DNA of 64,000 nucleotides from Mauremys mutica (Eukaryota > Chordata > Testudines > Geoemydidae): the NCBI RefSeq assembly GCF_020497125.1, contig NC_059077.1, positions 20,654,840-20,718,839 of the forward strand. Reading direction: 5' to 3'. The translations under genes were made by a program, and so were the position numbers. The notes beneath the pieces were generated by a model that was not told the DNA's origin, did no database searches, and saw nothing but the letters and a program-made list of their open reading frames with translations. Every line of letters begins with the position of its first letter. Position 1 is the stretch's first letter. Below, in pieces: positions 31,461 to 41,868 of this stretch.

Positions 31461-34400
31461 GGGGAGGATGTTTACCCATCGTCCCGGAAAAGCATAATGT
31501 ACGGACTAAAGATAACCCAGTGGGCTAAACACTGTTATGTGGTTACCTTATTTTACCATCCATACACTCATGCCCCATCTGTCTTTTTAGTCTGCACATT
31601 CCCTCGTACGACTATTAGACAGACTTTATTATCCAATTATTTTTTGTCCCTTATGGTGGGCCTGGGAATGTTAGGCCCGGGACCATGACTGAGGAATGTA
31701 ATATTATGATTGAGCCTTAGAGGCACTGCCAAATAATTAATATATATGAATTATATGGATATGGCATATATATTTGTAGTGTGTATGGGCATATATGTAT
31801 AGTATGTATGTGTACATATGACACCACCTTATATCCAAGCATAACCATGTTTTTTAATTGTGCTAGTGTACTTTGGCCCTTTTACTTTTGTGACACAGAT
31901 AGAAACACACTCTTATTAGGGCAATTTTAGTGACTATTTCTTTCATTATTAGTAGTAGGCTGAGTGTTTTAAAATACTGGGATAGGGATTGTGATAGTGT
32001 GTCCCACACCGCTATGTATATAAGAAATAAAACAGAAATTTGGAGTAGTGACACTACCACTGAGGCCTTTATATATAAATATATTGTAATTAGTTACTAC
32101 ATGTACTGTCCATTCATGGTATAGGTTATCCTTAAGGCTGGTTGTTACCCTCTGGTCAGCTTTACTGGGCAGGAAACAGAAGTGGGTATCTTCTGTGTTT
32201 CCATTGGTTGATGTAGATCCAGTTGTTTCTTATGGATGCTGTCTTCCAGATAACCTACTGAATGGACAGTAACCACTTTATCAAATATTGCTGTGTCAGG
32301 ATTTAATATTGGTACCCAGACACTGAACAAGATTGTTTTGAATAACAAGTGCCTCAGTTAGGATGCAGTGTTACTGACCCAAATTATGACTGGTACTAAA
32401 CAGGCAATTTGTTTACCCAATTTGTAGTTACTACGTAACTTAGTTTTTTTACCAATTTGTTTTTTCCTAGTCTTCATGTTGTTTGCTGCTATTCATTTGT
32501 TGATTTTTACCTGTGTGTTGGTTAAAACAATTTAGCAAGGTTATACATATTGTACATCAATCACACAATACAGCAATAATACAGCAGCACGATAATAATA
32601 CAGTAGTACAGCAATAATATAGCAGTACAGTGATAATACAGTAGTACAGCAATAATACAGTTGTTTTTACACAGTAACCAAGTTGAAATTAAATGACAGT
32701 TTTTTTTTTTTGGTCCAGCTAGTGGTTTTTAGCTGATTGTTAAATTTAATTGTCCATATTTTGTAGATAGAGGTTTAATTGACCAGTCTCTTATTTATAA
32801 AACACTTCATTTTTCTTTTCTTGATGCTTGGGGGTTTCTTCACTGTATACAGATATGAACTGGTGTCTTCAGAGTGTGATATTTTCTGGTGTCTTTGGTC
32901 TGTGGGATGCAACTTAAACAACTTTTGTTAGTTAACAGTAAAAGGTTTTTGTTGTTGTTGTTTTTTTGTTTTCAATAACCCAAACTTAATACACAGTTTT
33001 AACTTTACTTTGTTTACAATGTAATAAGAACAATGTAATAGGGACCGAGTCTTTTATAACACAAGCTATACTTTTGCAATTGTTGTATAGACATTCATTT
33101 TCATTTGAGGTGCATTACTAATATTTCATAGTAAATATAATGCTTAACAGCTAAAATAAATGCTCACAATCTTCCATAAGAAGGTGTATTGCTTTCCCTT
33201 TGCTAAAACACTTTGTTTCAGCAAAAGAGTTAGTAACATAATTTTAACTAGCTTTTTTAGAGTTAATTTGCTTGTGATACCAACTTCACTCTTGTTAACT
33301 GTTTAGAAACACAAACCTTACAACACCATTGCATCCCATTAACATAACATAACATCAAAGAAAAGCATATAAAATTAAACCAACTATAAAATTAAACCAA
33401 AATAAATTTTAAATACAGATACATGCAAATACTTTGAGGGTATTTGAGGGTATACTTTCATGATGCTCTGTTATGTTTGGGAGCCAAAGGTGGAAACCTG
33501 TTAAAAATGTTAAAACCTGTTAAAATTGTTTGGTTAGCTTTATGCATAAATTGTTATTTTAAAACATTTTGGTTATGACATTCTTATAACTATATTTAAA
33601 AGTGCAAACAAGTTTATAAAAAGCCCAAACAAGAAATTGACATTTTGTTAGTATTATCTTTACCTTAATGTTGAGGTTTTTACCTTACATTTTTTCTTTG
33701 GACAAAAATTAAAAAAAAAATTAAAAAACAAAACTGTGATTGATAAAAGAGAATTCTTTTTGTTTGCAATGCATTATTTGTTGAGGCAGAAATATATGTA
33801 CATATATTTGTAACTGAAACCTTTTTTGAACTTTGCACAAAAATTGGTGCTAATACTACTATTTTACCCCAACCATGATTTTAAAATAGTGTGGTACCAC
33901 ATGTTATATATATTTTTGAAAGGGTATAAAATTGACTTTTGTTGCAACAAAATAAAAATAATTAAAAAAAAAATAGTCACGTGACACACACAACATAGAC
34001 ACAAAACACACACATGACATACAGGACAAACTTACAATTAAAACAAATGGCGCCAGAATTCTATTCATAACTATACAAAATAACATAACCAAAAAAAAAA
34101 AGGAAAAAGTTATTACCTTATTTAAAACTTGTAGCATAATTTGATTAAAAAAATATTAATGTTTGCCAAATGTATTGTATTGTATTTGGTAACAAGGAAT
34201 TTTACATTACTTTATATTTAACATTATTTTAAAAACTCTGCTATATGGAAATAAAAAAGCCCATGTTTTAAATATTAGTTAGTGGTTTGTGGTTAGCAGA
34301 GTGTGAATTTCTGTTGCTTGGCAACCATATCTTCAAGAAAGTTAGGAATAATTCCAGCTGTTGCATTCCTGAAGGGTTAAAATAATTAATTTACTGGATT

Positions 34401-34745
34401 TAAAGTTTTTACCTTGTTTTCTTTTTGTTTCTTGTTTTGTTCTGTTTTTAATTGCTTTATTTTTTGGAGATTTCTGTAAAAACTGTAACTCCTTAACTTT
34501 TAAAACAAAAAAGACGGAGGGGGGGGAAGAAAGGGGAAGGAGGAGGGGTGAAGAGCAACCTAGGAAGGTAGCGAGACCTGAGCCAAGAGAAATTAACTCC
34601 ATCAATGTATTTGGAAGTACAGGCAGCAGCAGCAAGTTTAGCAAACTGATAAAACATATAAAAGACAAAACTTAATTGGTATTTACAAATATTTGAGAAA
34701 GAAGGTTATACTTTCAGATATGAGCGCGGAGTGTGGTTCCATGGG
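31461..34745 (-). other. ERV internal region, AT-rich, no recognised coding
   Basis: About 3.3 kb of AT-rich DNA occupies the position where pol and env would be expected. It has only short frames, homopolymer runs and a simple 'acagcaataatacagtagt'-like repeat near 32570-32660. No RT, integrase, protease or transmembrane envelope text was recognised on either strand. Confidence 0.65.
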
Positions 34746-35465
34746 TCAAAGCAATTGGGAACCTGCACAGTTGGGAATTGCGCCCCTGGTTTTTATTCTG
34801 GCTGTGAGAGGAGATTGGGGGTAAGTTACCTGCTCTTGTAAAACCTGAATTTGTTCCCCCAGTGTCTGTTGCTTTTGTGTGCATGCCAAATGGATAGTGG
34901 GAGTGCCCTTTTTTGCTGCAGTTAACTTTTTTTGGGCAACTCCATGTGTTAATGCATCACTTCTAGGTGTAAATCCACTTAATTTTAGTTTTTTACTTTG
35001 AAATTCGTTTTTATTCACTCCCCTGCGATCGAGTCGCAGCTCCTGTCTCCTAATGTGCTCTGTGAACTGTTCCATTTTTTCCTTCATTTGATTTACCAAT
35101 TCAGTGAGAGTATTGTTTGCTACTCTTTCCTTCTGTGCACTTACTTGTCCCGTTCTGACAGGCACCAGTCTAGGTTCCGGTTTAAGTTTAACTGGAACCT
35201 GGCTTTTATCATAAGGTGATGGTTGCAATGCAGTGGACCCTGTTTCATGTTTTAATTTTACTAGGGCCACCTTTTTCCATTTCTGTCCCCATTCTTCAGG
35301 CACAGGGTAGCTACCTGAAGCCTGCTGTTTACCACCAATATTTATAACAGGGGACGGCACATGTATTTTTTGTAGGTTCCTTACAGCTGTTTCCAGTGTT
35401 TCACTCTGTTCCTGTGCTGGTTGTCTCTGGGGCTGCTTGCCACCCTGCAAGGGGCGTGGGAGCAT
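34746..35465 (-). CDS. Unrecognised 239-codon frame in the ERV, in the gag position
   Basis: The only substantial open frame inside the LTR retroelement, on its coding strand and starting about 360 nt after the primer site. The product is hydrophilic, rich in Gln, Lys and Pro, with a Gln/Glu/Lys-rich segment (TELVNQMKEKMEQFTEHIRR) that could form a coiled coil and a second Gln-rich one near the end. No CCHC zinc knuckle, capsid homology motif or protease site was recognised, so calling it Gag rests on position only. It could be a remnant or a family-specific accessory protein. The first in-frame Met was taken as start; related text continues upstream with stops. Confidence 0.5.
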   Translation of the reverse strand: MLPRPLQGGKQPQRQPAQEQSETLETAVRNLQKIHVPSPVINIGGKQQASGSYPVPEEWGQKWKKVALVKLKHETGSTALQPSPYDKSQVPVKLKPEPRLVPVRTGQVSAQKERVANNTLTELVNQMKEKMEQFTEHIRRQELRLDRRGVNKNEFQSKKLKLSGFTPRSDALTHGVAQKKLTAAKKGTPTIHLACTQKQQTLGEQIQVLQEQVTYPQSPLTARIKTRGAIPNCAGSQLL

Positions 35466-35820
35466 TCCAGGGCTGTGTAGCTTCTTTTGATTCTTTTAAC
35501 TCTTTCTTTGTTACTGTTACTTGTTTGGCCAGCATGCCAGCATGCTGTTTAAGCCATTTCACTGCTTTTTTTACTTTTATTACTATTTCTCAGAGCCTCG
35601 GTTTGTACCGTCGCTCTACATATGCCAGTCCATGTTTCCCCACTCTCTTTTTTTAAATTCATAAGGACCCCCTTTACTGGCAATCCAGCGGGTCCAGGAG
35701 TTATCAAACTCCGTGGGGCTCAAAAGGGAGTGGGATAAGGGGGTTCCCTAGCTCGAGGTTTGGCTGCCATGTTGGATTGCGATTCTTACCACGGCAGGCT
35801 CGCTTACTCACCAGATCAGC

Positions 35821-35834
35821 GGTCGGGGTCACCA
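35821..35834 (-). other. ERV primer binding site, tRNA-Trp-like
   Basis: Minus strand reads TGGTGACCCCGACC, one base after the 5' LTR ends in CA. The first 13 bases match the tRNA-Trp primer site known from avian alpharetroviruses, as I remember it (TGGTGACCCCGAC...). The next bases differ slightly. Confidence 0.8.
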
Positions 35835-35835
35835 G

Positions 35836-36598
35836 TGTTGTCAGAGCGGTACCGGTGTGGTGCTCTGCTGTCTCCTTGTTGATATCACTCGGCTGCGTGT
35901 GTGAGTCCCTCTGTGTGCTGCCCCAGCTCTGCAGAAGCTGACACAGCAGACCCGACGAGAATCCCCAATGACCACAGAGTCCAGTAAGATGCAAAGCCAC
36001 ATCGGGCTAGGTTTATTGCGACCTCGGACACAATTGCAGTTCCCTGTAGGTTTCTTAGCCTAATTCAGGGCATACTACGAGAAAGTGCCTCTTGGCAAGG
36101 ACCCGGCTTAGTGGCGGGACTTTCCACTCCCCCTACGGCCGGACAAAGGCACCTCCCCAGGGATGCATTCTTATACACCGATACAAACAAGTTACACATC
36201 ACACCTGACGTATTGAGGTACAACCTCTCTACGTAGCAAGTTACAACCCTTCTACGTATTAAGGCACCGCCTTCTACCTTGTACATGTTGGTTCGAACAA
36301 AACAACTTTATCCATCATATTACCCTTTTGCCCCTGTCATTGGGATGGGCCAGCCTGTTCCTTGTTATCTGTGTGGAATGTGCAAGTATGTGAATGTTAC
36401 GTACCTAAAAGGTACTGATCTTCTTGCAGCATCAGCCCTTTCCTTGCCAGCTCCTGTGAGCAGGGCCTGCCTCTGGCTCACAGCTTAACTTTGCTTTATG
36501 TTAGCAAAGTCTTGACCATTACTTTAGTTCAGGCCTCAGGCCTCATACCAGGCCTCTGATACCAAGGTTTATATCTTAGGGCCTCTCCTCTTACTACA
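35836..36598 (-). repeat. ERV 5' LTR (in element orientation)
   Basis: 763 bp, identical by eye to 30674-31436. It has the same TG/CA ends, TATA-like and AATAAA signals, and GGGACTTTCC at 36116-36125. Confidence 0.9.
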
Positions 36599-36603
36599 AT
36601 GGT
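36599..36603. repeat. ERV target-site duplication, right copy
   Basis: ATGGT directly after the LTR; pairs with 30669-30673. Confidence 0.88.
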
Positions 36604-36738
36604 ATTATATAAAGAAAGCTGAATAAAGGTCCTATTGGATCCAGCATCACAGTGCTTAGACTTCTTCCCAGCCCCATAGGCTCAGTTTGTTGCCTCATTA
36701 TATCTTACAATGTCTGGAAAACACTAAAGACACTAAAA

Positions 36739-37043
36739 CGGGTCCCCAATGCGGTGCCTGTGGGCGCCATGGCACCCGCCGGGGCGTCTAAGTGCGCCCG
36801 CGTACCGGCCGGCGGACGAGCATCTGCTGAAATGCTCCTGAGAAGCAGCGTCATCCATGGCGTTGCTGCTGAAATGCTGCTGATGTTCGGCGGCAATGCC
36901 TCTGGAAGACACTGCTTGTCAGCGGTGACGCCTACTGACGTTGTTGTTTGTCGGTGGCATTTCAGCGGATGCTCATTCGCCGCCATGGTCCTCCGTGGCT
37001 CATCGTCTGGCGCCAGCCAGACGAAAAAGATTGGGGACCACTG
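36739..37043. mobile_element. hAT element, GGTCCCCAA type
   Basis: 305 bp with ends CGGGTCCCCAATGC and TTGGGGACCACTG, flanked by a perfect 8-bp target duplication CACTAAAA (36731-36738 and 37044-37051). The interior shows inverted 'tgctgaaatgct' segments. The open frames on both strands are shadows. Confidence 0.85.
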
Positions 37044-37247
37044 CACTAAAAGCTAGCCATCTCCCCCCATCCCCCAGCTTCTTGCTTTAGACGCATATGT
37101 CTGTTAAATAAAACTTCATTGTGGCTTTAATTTTGGCGGGGGGGGGGAAGAGGAGAAGAGAATGTTAATGTTTTGTTGTCAATGTGATGCAGTGTATTGC
37201 TTTCTATTTGTATCTATCCAGGCTTGGCAGAATACATTTTTTTTTAA

Positions 37248-37453
37248 TACACCTCTACCCAATATAACGTGACCCGATATAACATGAGTTCAGATATAAC
37301 GCGGTAAAGCAGCGGTCCGGGGGGGGGGGGGGTGAGGTGGGAGGGGTGCGCACTCTGATGGATCAAAGCAAGTTCGATATAACGCTGTTTCACCTATAAC
37401 GCATGGATTATTTTTGGCTCTCGAGGACAGTGTTATACTGGGGTAGAGGTGTA
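37248..37453 (+). mobile_element. Mariner-like MITE (copy C)
   Basis: The ends TACACCTCTACC and GGGTAGAGGTGTA are perfect inverted repeats over the last 12-13 bases. The interior is as in copy A, with a G run near 37320-37331. Confidence 0.82.
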
Positions 37454-37908
37454 GTCTGTATTTGCTATTGTTTAGGGCATGCTGCAAAGCCCTTCTGTTA
37501 GATCAGAAGTCTGGAACAGGCTGAGGTTCCGGGCGGGCAGTATTTTTATTGTAGGTGTTTAGGATGATGTGGGAGCTGAGCTGGGGCAAATCTGGTTGTT
37601 GCTGATCTGATTTGTATGGAGAAAGGCTAATGGTTTGTTTTTACTGTATTTTTAAGGTCCTTAGGCACTAATGTAATAAATATTATTAATAATAATAGTT
37701 TGCCACGGTCTAGAGACTAGGAGAGGCACCTCCTTCTATGCTGAAATTGAAGTAAGTAAAAGGCAAACTAATCATTCTCTATCTTTTTGTCTCTGACTCC
37801 CCCCTATTTAAGACAGAGCAGTAAAAAAGCCTTGTATTGCTTCTCAGTTAATTCTTTTTGTATGTGTGTTGTTTTTTTTCTTTTCTTTTCTTGTTTTTTA
37901 AATTTAAG

Positions 37909-38087
37909 GAAGCTTGGTTGGTTTGCCTGAAAACAAGATACATGTCTGCATTCAGCCCCAATCACAAAACCTGATGGTTGGGGACACATTGGTTCTAGAG
38001 TGTGGTGCTGTTGGAAACCCAGTTCCTCATTACCAGTGGTTCAGAAATGGATTTCCGTTGACAAATGGGAACAGAAAGGTATATACG
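37909..38087 (+). CDS. MALT1: MALT1 exon 5 (first half of Ig2)
   Basis: 179 nt with acceptor aaatttaag and donor ACG|gtaagt. It reads GSLVGLPENKIHVCIQPQSQ, then LMVGDTLVLECGAVGNPVPH and YQWFRNGFPLT, ending RKVYT. The first Ig2 cysteine (LEC) and core Trp (YQWF) are present. Another potential GT inside (AAG|gtatat, eight bases upstream of the chosen donor) was rejected because the human alignment and exon 6 phase need the VYT codons. Confidence 0.96.
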
Positions 38088-38554
38088 GTAAGTTATTGAG
38101 GAGTGCTGAGTTCTGAAACTAATTTAACCACTTTTATCTTAGTTATTTGCCTCAGAGACTAAATTATAAGAATCATTTAGCTGTGAGATCGCATAAAGAA
38201 CACTTTCAGTTTTCTGGTGTCCCATTGGCTAGTATTTCCATAGTGGTTTTGAGTCCCTTTGGAGTGCAGCGTTCTAAAATAAGTTTAATTAGGGGAGCCA
38301 TGTCTCTGGTGGTATTAATTGGTTGGAGGCAATGGAAGATACTTTTGTATCCCAGGCTAGAGTGGTGTTAATTTAACAGAAGGCTAAAGAGATGTAGGAT
38401 GCATTTATTGATTATATTTTGGACTAAATGTTTGCAGCACCTTTTCTCTATACCATACCTGAGAATGTTGTATATGGCAAATATTTTTCTAAACTCATCT
38501 GAGCTGTAGTATCCCATGCTTAATTAATCTCAAATCAGCAAGATAGATTTGTAG

Positions 38555-39044
38555 TAGGGTTGTCAAGCGATTAAACAATAATAGAATACCATTTATTTAA
38601 ATATTTGTGGATGTTTTATGTGTTTTCAAATATATTGATTTCATTTACAACACAAAATACAAAGTGTACAGTGCTCACTTTACATTTGTTTTTTACTCCA
38701 AGTATTTGCACTGTTAAAAAAACAAGAGATAGTATTTTTCAATTCACCTAATTCAAGTACTGTAGTGCAGTCTCTTTATCATGAAAATTGAACTTAGAAT
38801 TATGTACAAAAAATAACTGCATTCAAAAAGAAAACAATGCAACATTTTAGAGCCTGCAAGCCCACTCAGTCCCACTTCTCGCTCAGACAAACAAGTTTGT
38901 TTGCGTTTACAGGAGATAATGCTGCCCTCTTCTTATTTACAATGTCACCAGAAAGTGAGAACAGGTATTTGCATGGCACTTTTGTAGCAATTGGCTGAAC
39001 AAGATGTAGGACTGAGTGGACTTGTAGGCTCTGAAGTTTTACAT
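38555..39044. mobile_element. hAT copy with an inverted internal segment
   Basis: Starts TAGGGTTGTCAAGCGATTAA and follows the full copy at 41869-42580 up to about 38985. From 'aattggctgaac' it turns into the inverted version of its own 'gagcctgcaagcccactcag' part. The inverted part continues after the insertion at 39946-40018. Confidence 0.6.
39001..39044 (+). repeat. 44-bp direct repeat, left copy
   Basis: The 44 bases starting 'aagatgtaggactgagtgga' and ending 'ttttacat' are repeated exactly at 39946-39989, flanking the composite insertion. Confidence 0.9.
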
Positions 39045-39130
39045 GAGCTCTTGGAGAAATTGGAATGTGCCCAGTTCATCTCCACAATAGATTTAACCAA
39101 GGGGTACTGGCAAGTACCACTAGATGATCC
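39045..39130 (+). pseudogene. Gypsy-type reverse transcriptase fragment
   Basis: The plus strand reads ELLEKLECAQF then TIDLTKGYWQVPL, the RT palm segment containing the first catalytic Asp (motif A) of Gypsy/retroviral-type RTs. The frame stops shortly after, where minus-strand LTR sequence begins. Only about 28 residues of RT are left. Confidence 0.75.
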
Positions 39131-39144
39131 CACCCCTGCCACCA

Positions 39145-39945
39145 TGTCATAGGTCTCACCCCCACTTAGATCTGTTGGGTTCCAAAATGGGGACCTGCAC
39201 TGGTTTCCCTCTAAACTAAAAATCCTAGTTTAGATTTGGTAAAAGCTGCCACCACCCAATCAGGTACGTGGATTGGGACACAGTCCTTTCCCATAATCCT
39301 TGGGGATCCCAAGAGCCCCAAATCCATGGAGTTCTTACACCCAGGAGAAATAAACCATTCCCCCCTGCTTCCTCCCCCCTCCCTTTTCCTAGGAGAGATA
39401 CCGGGATCTAACTACAGAGGGATGCCTCCCCCTCCCCTTTCTCTGAGAATCCACCCAAAGAAAGATTAATCAAGTCCTTTACAGAAAAGATTTATTAAAA
39501 AAATAAAAGAAAGTCACTGTCTCTGTAACCAAGATGGAACAATATACAGGGTCTAAACTTATCAATCTCTGGAGAGAATTCCCCCTCCTTTCTTTCTCAG
39601 TAAAAGCAATAACAGTACAGACTTAAAGAAATTCTATAGCAAAACACAGAATTGCAAATACAGAAATAAAAGTATAAGAATACTAGTTCCTTGCTAATAC
39701 TCACTAGCTTGAATAGAAGAATTTATTGCAGAAACCTGGGAGGACTTGATTAAGATGTCTGGACTCTCTTAATTCCCAAGAGAGACTCTCTAAAAAACAA
39801 AGAACAGGAAAAAAAAACTTCCCTCCACAGGGATTTGAAAATATCTTGTCCTTCATTGGTCCTCTGGTCAGGTGTCCACAGGTACTGCTTGTTAACCCTT
39901 TACAGGTAGACAAAAACCTTAACCCTTAACTAACTGTTTATGACA
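39145..39945 (-). mobile_element. LTR with adjoining primer-site-like sequence
   Basis: 801 bp starting TGTCATAGGTC and ending TTTATGACA on the plus strand. The minus strand has AATAAA near 39490. Left of it, the minus strand reads TGGTGGCAGGGGTGGGATC directly after the terminal CA, which has the form of a primer binding site. The LTR right edge abuts the second 44-bp repeat exactly. It shares text with the solo LTR at 4613-5421. Confidence 0.7.
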
Positions 39946-39989
39946 AAGATGTAGGACTGAGTGGACTTGTAGGCTCTGAAGTTTTACAT
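39946..39989 (+). repeat. 44-bp direct repeat, right copy
   Basis: Exact copy of 39001-39044, immediately after the LTR ends in TGACA. Confidence 0.9.
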
Positions 39990-40170
39990 TGTTTTCTTTT
40001 TGAGTGCAGTTATGCAGACAGATTCCTATGCTGCAGGATCATGGCCTTTGTATTTGAAATCTTGTGAAGGATGTTTAGTCTTAATTTTTGACTCTTTTTT
40101 TCCTTTTTATTGGTTTAACTGAAAATGCATTTTATATATTTTAAGATGTGTGGTTCTGATGCTTATATAG

Positions 40171-40267
40171 GTGTCTTATGTGGACATGGAACATCAGGGG
40201 ACCTACTGGTGTCGTGTGTTTAATGATCAAGACAATCAAGAAAGCAAGAAGATAGAAGTCATGATAG
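40171..40267 (+). CDS. MALT1: MALT1 exon 6 (second half of Ig2)
   Basis: 97 nt with acceptor gcttatatag and donor TAG|gtaatg. It reads VSYVDMEHQGTYWCRVFNDQ then ESKKIEVMI. GTYWC provides the second Ig2 cysteine. It ends on the first base of a Gly codon that is completed by exon 7 or, if exon 7 is skipped, becomes part of a Glu codon with exon 8. Both routes keep the frame. Confidence 0.96.
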
Positions 40268-41053
40268 GTAATGGTTCTGTTAATTTGACACATAATAAAA
40301 GCTGGCAAATAAAACCTGATGACTTGGCATTAGAATTCCTATTCAGAGCTCCCAGTGCATGACCATGGACAAGTCACTTAACCTTTCTGTAACTCCAGTT
40401 TGCACAGCACACAGGGATTTTTAGAAACTTAACATTTTTAAAATGTTTAGAGATCCTCTGCTAGTATCTCTGTGCAATTTATCAAGTTTCTGAACATGCT
40501 AGTATATAGTGAAAAGTCATTCAATTCATATAGTTTGTGGACAAAAGATAGGGCCAGTGCTTTGACAAGAGAATGAGCCTGGATTGACTATTGAGATTTC
40601 ACCTACAGAATTTTGGTGGTGGTGGTGACTGAGTTACAGTTGCTTACTTCCTTCATAAGCACAAATAGCACCAGGTGAAATTACCCATAGTGAAGGCAAA
40701 TTAATGTGTAATCTAGTTTGGTGTGTGTGTATGTGTACACCTGCAAAAGGAACCTAGAGAGGGGAAAAAATATATTCTAATAATTTATATACTGGTCTTC
40801 ATAGGCACTGGAATTGTAAATATGAATTTAGACATGATAACTTTTCCTTTTGTATTTTCACTCTAATATTGTATACACCTAAATTTTGGCAACCAAATTT
40901 TTTCAGTGCTAATACCGCCAGATGGAGCTGTTTAAAATATGAATATTTATCCATATTTAGCAATACAGTTTGGCAGTAACCACTGTCATCTTCTGGCGGT
41001 TAATACTAATTGAGAGCATGAATTATACCTAGATTTTTCTCTTAAAATACAAG
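40268..41053 (+). other. Intron 6
   Basis: 786 bp, mostly AT-rich, with a short (GT)n-like run near 40720. No repeat or gene is recognised. Confidence 0.7.
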
Positions 41054-41086
41054 GAAGAAAAGCTATGGCAGTGGAATGCACTGAAG
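41054..41086 (+). CDS. MALT1: MALT1 exon 7 (33-nt alternative exon, MALT1A type)
   Basis: 33 nt between acceptor aaaatacaag and donor AAG|gtaaag. Joined to exon 6 it reads GRKAMAVECTE and then E with exon 8. This aligns with the human exon 7 peptide around AVECTED, which is included in MALT1A and skipped in MALT1B. AVECTE fits a TRAF6-binding pattern (x-x-E-x-x-acidic). The length keeps the frame when the exon is skipped. The acceptor has a weak pyrimidine tract broken by AAAATACA, as expected for a regulated exon. It is too short for a standard ORF search and was found by phase and conservation. Confidence 0.85.
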
Positions 41087-41214
41087 GTAAAGTAAATCTT
41101 TGGTTGTGGGTGGCTTTAAAAATAATCCTGGATGCTGGGAATTATGGAGATTGCTGGATCTATCACTACAATAGTGTGCGAAGTTGAAGGCTTTAATGTG
41201 TTGTAGCATATTGA

Positions 41215-41615
41215 TTTGCAACATAATTTGATACTTATGCATGTGCTTCCCATTTCTCCTTTGCATCTGGTACTATCATTTTAAACAAAATTATGAGCTA
41301 CTTTCTTTATCTGTGCATCAAAAATATTTTGGTTTGCACTGTTGCCATGTGCAAAGCTTGAAAAATTTACCAGATTCTTATGAAAGATGAGGGTGCTGGG
41401 ATGTCTTCAGCTAGGCAAAGGGGTAACATCCTTGGGAAAAGCGCAGCTCCCTAGGCACCAGTGGCTGCTGATTCAGACCTAATGTAAGTTAGAGCAGTGG
41501 CAGTGCTCCCATAACTTATGTGCAAGCAGAGACTGCTGGAGTGTGTCCTCTATGTTGGCGATGGCATTGGGATGGTTCTGCCAGTTCTACACCAGCTTTA
41601 TGCCTACACAAGGGG
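41215..41615 (+). repeat. Duplicated segment, copy 1
   Basis: 401 bp nearly identical to 46720-47136, in the same orientation and 5.5 kb apart. It lacks an 18-bp stretch present in copy 2. No transposon ends are evident. Confidence 0.85.
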
Positions 41616-41868
41616 TTTCTCCCAGCTGTTCTATTAGGGCAGCTTTACTTCCTCTTTGCATTGCTCCATGGTACAGAGGGGATGTACCTAGAGCCAAGGA
41701 TCAGGCCCATAATGTCCATCTCCTGCCTTGACTATTTAAACTATACATTATGTATGGTATGCTTCTGTACAAAAGGAAATTTACTTAGAGATTTTAGGGA
41801 GATTTTATTTAACTTTTTCCAATCGAACCAGGCATAGCATAATTTTTAAAATATGTATATGTAGTAAC

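Larger units (their letters stand above)
30674..36598 (-). mobile_element. Endogenous LTR retroelement (ERV-like), minus strand, lacking a recognisable pol
   Basis: Two 763-bp LTRs (30674-31436 and 35836-36598), identical by eye, enclose 4399 bp. The whole is flanked by the 5-bp target duplication ATGGT (30669-30673 and 36599-36603). On the minus strand a primer site follows the 5' LTR, a donor-like CTG|GTGAGTAAG lies at 35803-35814, and a polypurine tract precedes the 3' LTR. The interior is AT-rich, has one 239-codon frame, and shows no protease, RT, integrase or envelope text. The element therefore looks recent and non-autonomous, mobilised in trans (inference). Confidence 0.9.
21137..37908 (+). 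other. Intron 4
   Basis: 16.8 kb, the largest complete intron. Contents: a small CR1 end (21850-21895), a mariner-like MITE (23195-23387), a hAT (24785-25232), a MITE (25782-26077), a long minus-strand CR1 (27166-29600), a hAT (30188-30583), a minus-strand LTR retroelement (30674-36598), a hAT (36739-37043) and a mariner-like MITE (37248-37453). I see nothing assignable in 21900-23190, 23560-24780, 26080-27165, 29640-30187 or 37454-37908. Confidence 0.8.
38088..40170 (+). other. Intron 5
   Basis: Holds a partial hAT copy (38555-39044, with a remnant to about 40018) interrupted by a composite RT/LTR insertion (39045-39945). Nothing is assignable in 38088-38554 or 40020-40170. Confidence 0.75.

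Noticed and set aside
38073..38087. Alternative donor AAG|gtatat in MALT1 exon 5
   Set aside because: It would remove the VYT codons conserved with human and change the phase required by exon 6.
41058..41086. Alternative acceptor giving a 29-nt exon 7
   Set aside because: It would shift the frame, whereas the upstream AG gives exactly 33 nt and the conserved peptide.
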